A stretch of DNA of 64,000 nt, taken from Nautilus pompilius (taxonomy: Eukaryota; Mollusca; Cephalopoda; Nautilida; Nautilidae). The DNA is taken from assembly GCA_018389105.1 (NCBI GenBank), contig JACATO010000052.1, positions 620,001 to 684,000 on the forward strand, read 5' to 3'. Positions 42,901-48,900 of this stretch are shown piece after piece (position 1 is the stretch's first letter; each line of letters opens with the position of its first letter). The notes beneath the pieces were generated by a model. It ran no database searches, was not told the DNA's origin, and worked only from the letters and a program-made list of their open reading frames with translations. Made by a program: the position numbers and the translations under genes.

Positions 42901-45900
42901 AATAACAGCAGGTGTTTCTGGAGTAATTTTGCCAGCATGGTTTAATAATGAATCCCGTAAAGACTGGAAATAAATAGATAGATAGAATACAAACAGTTAG
43001 TTATAATTTTCAAAACAAGACTAAGACACTGTCAGTTACGGAGATAACTGAAGTCTCACTGACTTTCTATTCAGCTTTGTCAAAACATTAAGGCAGAAGT
43101 AAAATAACTGGTAAATATTCAAAGAATAAAAAAGATTATGAAATTACCTGAATGTGTGGTGATAAAGTGCAAACAGAACGAAATGAGTATAGAATTTTGT
43201 TTTGATTTTCTTTTTGAAACAATACTCAAAGTTCCTCAGAGCAGACCATTCCAAATGTTTTATTCCTAATGAACAGAAGGAATTTCTTACATGCTAAAAC
43301 ACCCAGCCAAGTTGGCAGAGATGATCTTGAACCATCTCGTGGCTCATTTCTGTTGCACAAGCAATATTAGCATGAGAATCTTGACAATAGGTACAGTTGT
43401 GGGGAGTAATGTCACTGATGAAAACCTTTCTAGGTCTTCTGCTTCAACAGTAGCACTGACTGGCCTTGTTGAACTTAATGATAATATTGGCCATAGATAC
43501 ACCCTGGCCATACCTTGAATGGTTCATAGCATGACTTTGGGTAGAAGAAATGCTGCAAGATCCACCTGTATTTTTTTCAGGATAATGGTGCACACTGATT
43601 AGCTGCCAACCTAAACATTCAATATATACATAATCGCACCTGAAATTTTCATTCAAATACAGTCACTTACAGGAAAGTAGCCAAATTAACATGGTAGTGC
43701 CCTGTATATGACAGATGGATATACATATATCAAAAAAATATTTTAGATTAGTTTTAACACAAATTTCTCATTATTTAAAATGAAAAATTATTCATGTAAG
43801 ACTATTGTGTTACTTTACAGATAACAACTTAAAGAAACATATACTTTAAAAATCCTCAATTTTACAAATGGGTTCCAATTCTTTAGTTAGTGATCAACTA
43901 AAATGTGTAATTACACCAATACATCCAGTTTCAGTTATAGCCTTTCAAGAGTATTTATATAACAATTGACAAATGTAGAAAAATTTTGCCAAAAGTAATG
44001 ATACAGCACAACAAAATAACAAACATTTGCGTTTTGTTAGCTTAAAAAAAGAAATATATTACTCAAAATTTGCTAAGGATCAACTAATTATCATCAAACC
44101 TTAAATATAACATCTAATACTAATACAATTTACTTTGGTCCTTACACCTAACCCCCTCTTTGGTATCCTCATCCACAGTTGGCCAAACTTCCTTCAGTTC
44201 TTCAAGGGTTAACATGCATATGAATGCAGATCCCCCTGATTTTCATATAAATGTCAATGTGTTGTTGCTTAACTTTTGAAAACCAGTGTAATTTACTTAC
44301 TAAATCAGAGAGATTATTAACAAGTTTGACACCAGAAAAATGTAGCAAGTCAGGTTCGTGAGTATTTGGGCCAGTACATGCCTCAGATCTACTGACTTGA
44401 AAATTACTTTTATTAATTCAAATTATTTTATGTTATGCAAGATCACAGAAAAAACAGGCTGAAGAGAATTTGCACTTTATCTAAGTCTCAAAATTATTCT
44501 TTTTAATGAGTGTAACCAGGGATCAATCATTGGATTATATTATTGATCTAAAGCTAGTCAGCAATCAGTAAAACTAAGGGAAAAGGTGACACAGAACACA
44601 TGCAGAGATTTTCAAATTATCACAAGTTTTTAGTTATATAGATGAGGGAAAAAATCTAAATCTGAAATAAAGTTAGTCAATCAATGTTTGTGACTGTCCT
44701 TTTTTTCTATTAATAATAAATGTAAAACAACTGATTTATAATTAAGTTAGTATTGATAGACAACCAAACAAAAAACATTTAATAACAGTTATTTAATTAT
44801 GTTGATAACAGTAATAATCGTAATAATAGTAGTTAACCAGGGAATTAAGAGGGACAGACTAACAAACTGACAAAGGAATGAATATATATGCCCTTTAGTG
44901 TAAATAATACAAATAGATGTCAAACACATATGACTTCTTACACAGATGTACATTCTTGCTGCATAATTTACCAATGTCTGTAGTAGTATTCAATATTCAT
45001 TGCAAAAACATCTCTCAATTTCATCAGAAAACAGCTATCACTTCATTGCATTATAACTAGGCAAGTCATGTCAGCCCAAAAGACAGACAGATACAGATAA
45101 AGAAAAATCTCAGTGCTTACCTGGTGAGAAGTGGCTGGCAACTCGTGAAAAAAGCACTGAATCTAAAGAAAGAAAGGAGAAATATGAATTAAATTAAATT
45201 AACATGTGTTTCCTCTGGTGGTTTTGGATGAACACACATTATTTTTCTTTTCCACATTTTTGTTGTCCTTTTATAGATAAAATGAAAAAAGTTTTGACCA
45301 ATATAAGGGAATGGCATTTTGATCAAAAGAAAAAAATTTGAACAGGGACCAAGAAACAATTTTGACAAATGATAAAAAAGAATTAATCCAACACAAACAC
45401 AGTTAAAGCAGAATTCATCCAAGTAACTTGGTATATATACAGGGTGATCAGAAAGTAACTATGCAGTGAAGTATATTTGTAATCATTTTTGATTCCTCTC
45501 CTTGTGCTTTGTTGTTTTGTACTATAGTTCCCAAAATGACCAACAGGTGTTGGCAAAAAGTGAAACGTGATCTTTGTGTAATTGTAATTTTTGTGTAATG
45601 GTTCTTTCAAACGCCAAACAAATCTTTCTCATCAAGAAAGTGTATGCAGATAACGGTAAATACACCACAAGAGTTAAAAATGAGTTAGAAGAATTTCCTG
45701 ATGCAAAGCTTCTGAACGGAAATTCTGTGAGGGTATTGATTAGCAAATTTTAAGATACTGGTTCAGTTGAGGATTATCAATGATTAGGTGAGAAGCTGCT
45801 GTCAAAAATTTCAAATGCAGTGCTTCAGATCCCTTCAAAATCGCTGTGTTGACTTTCTCGACAAGTGAATGTTTCACATGAGAGCATGCATAATGCTTCA

Positions 45901-48900
45901 AAGGAGTTACATTTTTACCTGTATAAAGTGAACATTTTCTACTGCATAGTTACTTTTTGATCACCCTGTAGATTTATTTATGGGACATGCTCCTAAAATG
46001 AAATGATTACTAAAATATAATCACATTAGTTGCATACAATGAATTTTTTTCCTAATATTAAGGTTTGTTTTGTCTTGTTTTCACAGTCCCTCATTACCTC
46101 ATTACTGCAGCTTTTATAATGATAGATAATTTCTTTAGTGCAGATGCCATGTCAAATTTGAAATTCTTTTCATATGCTACAGGTGAAAGTTTATGCTTCA
46201 ACCACATTAATTAGGATCTACTGCAGAGTGCAGGCAACATGGTCCTTTACCAAACCAAGTGCAATTCCATGAATAACTTGTGCTTCTTAAATAGCAGTCA
46301 CATCATTCGTGGTCTGTGTTTCATAGTGGCCATGAAAGAACTGGACAGCCATTACAGCATTGCTACATACTTAAAGACAGTAGCATCAGACATGAATTCA
46401 CTAAACTCTTAGTAGCTGCATGCTTTTGAAGCCCTCCAAGTGAGATCCTCAGGCAACAGCCCAGCAAGGAAAGGGAGGATGAGGTTAAAATAAACCTCCA
46501 TTGTACCTACATCTTCCTCATATAAAAAAAAAACAATCTATTCATTTTAATCGATAATTAGACATTAGTTTAGAATTAATGTATTCAGATTTTTTTATCA
46601 GACTGTTTCTTTATATTATCTTCACTAACTATAAGTTAATAAGGATAGCTTTTATGCTAAAAAAGAAATAACGTATGTGGATATATATTGTTTAATATCA
46701 TGGATCTTTAAAAAAATTTTATTTTATTAAGTATAACACTAGAACTTCTAGTAGATAAAGAAAAAAACCTCTTACAATTTTTCAACTCTTACTTGTTACT
46801 TTCAAATTTGATTTCATTGCATAAAATGTGTGCAACACATCAACACTATTCTGGATAAGATTATGGTTGTAATGCATCAAAATATTTATTAAATCAAAAT
46901 GAAGTAACTACTCACCTCCATCATCTGATAGGTTGGAGAGAGCTATTATGATCAGCACAATGTTACCAACACCAAGCAAAGATAAATGAAAGTGTTGTGG
47001 ATTTTGTATTGATTTTATCTTTTTTTTTCCTTAACTTCTGAAATGCACATTATGTCAGTATTCCAAGACACAGCTATTTCTTACTTGTAATGGTTGCCAC
47101 ATAATTGTAGGGTAATTCACAAAAGGTCTCAGAAGAAAACATGATTCCCGTGGCATTGACTTTATGGTTAGAACATCATGCACATGGCAAGTGAGTGGAA
47201 GAAAAGATTTGGATAGATTTTTTAAAAAAACAAATGCATAGAAAATACTTTATGCAATGTAAGATATGCTTATTTTGAGAGAGAGATTGATGTCAACTTA
47301 TTTCATAATGGCACCTGACTTATTGCATCTTTTGAAATAGAGCAAACAACTGTTGGAACCCTTGTGGTTTCAAAGTGTTTTAAAAAAAGGCTGAAGTACC
47401 TTTGTTCTCATGGTCTGGGCAGCAAAGTAGCATGATTCTAAATCTCTGTTTAGCTGTAACAATTGATCAGCTATCTGCCAAGCAAATACCTAAAGAAAAA
47501 ATAAAACAAAAAAGAGTTAGCTACTAAACATCATCACCACATTAGCTAACACAAAGAAAGCCTCAAAGGTAATTAAGTTGTTTAAAAATGTATTCAAAGT
47601 ATATAATTATAGGTTCATATCTCAGAACACAATCAAGATAATTCAGAAAGGCCAACTGAATAATAAAAAGCCTAGTGCAAGTAAATCAGTACTGATGTAA
47701 TTTAACACTAAAAATAACAAGTGATATTAATATCATAAACTATAAAGAGGCTTTCAAAAAACTTTAAAAAATAGAAATAAACATTTTTGGTAAAGGTACT
47801 GCAGTGGCCAACATAATCTTAGCAAAAAAGCCTTTAAAAACTATTAGTATATAAAAATGTGAAAAGTATGTACACAAGTTAAACACTTCACCATTTATAC
47901 TGCAGAAAGCCTTAATATCTATATATTCTATCATTTAGGCAGAGAGAAACTGGGGGTAGCCAAAGAAGAATATGGATCAAACAAAAAAAAATAATGTAAA
48001 AAATGCAAAATTTAGATGGACAAAAAAATTTTATTTGCAAGCAGCTGCAATTCAAAAAGATAAATGTTCTTGTGGTGGTGTTTTTTTTTTCCCATACACA
48101 GATCAAAGTCCTTTAATGAAGCATTCACTGGCCAGTAAACAAACCAAATGATAAGAGACTAAAATTAAACTGACTCAGTTCAAGAAAGAAGATTTTTCAG
48201 AGTCTTACAACAGGATAACAAAGCATTTATTGAAAATATTTGTTTTGCGAAATTCCACTTACAAACTTATTTAAACTTAGAAATGATGCTTTGAGAAAGA
48301 CAAGTGCAAGTCTGTAACACAATAAATTCAAAGTTAAACTAAAAACAATTAACTTTTAAAGAAAAAGATTTTGTCTGGCCATCTTGGCAAACAATGTGAT
48401 GGCCAAATGTATCTAAATCATCTGTTCAGCTAAAGAGTTGCAAACACAATTTAAACTAAGAAGCTGCTAGAGTCATAACATCTTAGAGTTAGCTGTTGTC
48501 AGTGCAATCTAACTATCGGGGTAACTGTGCAGAACTTAAGGAAAAGGTTTTTGGGATAATGAATATAAGTTCTTCTCAACACCAGAAAAGACGACCTGTA
48601 ATGAAATTAATGCAAACTGGCTGCTACCACTGATTTACCAGGATGTTCCTTTATCATCACTATTTATAGGGAACCACCCAGCAAAGCTCTGTCATCTTTC
48701 TCGTTTACTAGCTTTGGGCCGACAGATCGGCCCCTTCGTCTTCAGAGGGTTAAAACCATTTAAATATTGTCTGCAGCTAGTAAGCGAATTTCTCCGTGTT
48801 GTAGATAACAAATAAGACCTTTACCAGAAACGAAAAACTGAGTTGGAGAGAGAGAGAGAGAAAAACTAGTGTTATAATATACAACAAAAGTTTAGTGTGT

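Noticed and set aside
43291-43656. Open frames of 70-75 codons on both strands in TNPO3 intron 3
   Set aside because: No domain, no splice context and no homology that I recognise; noted only as a possible decayed repeat.
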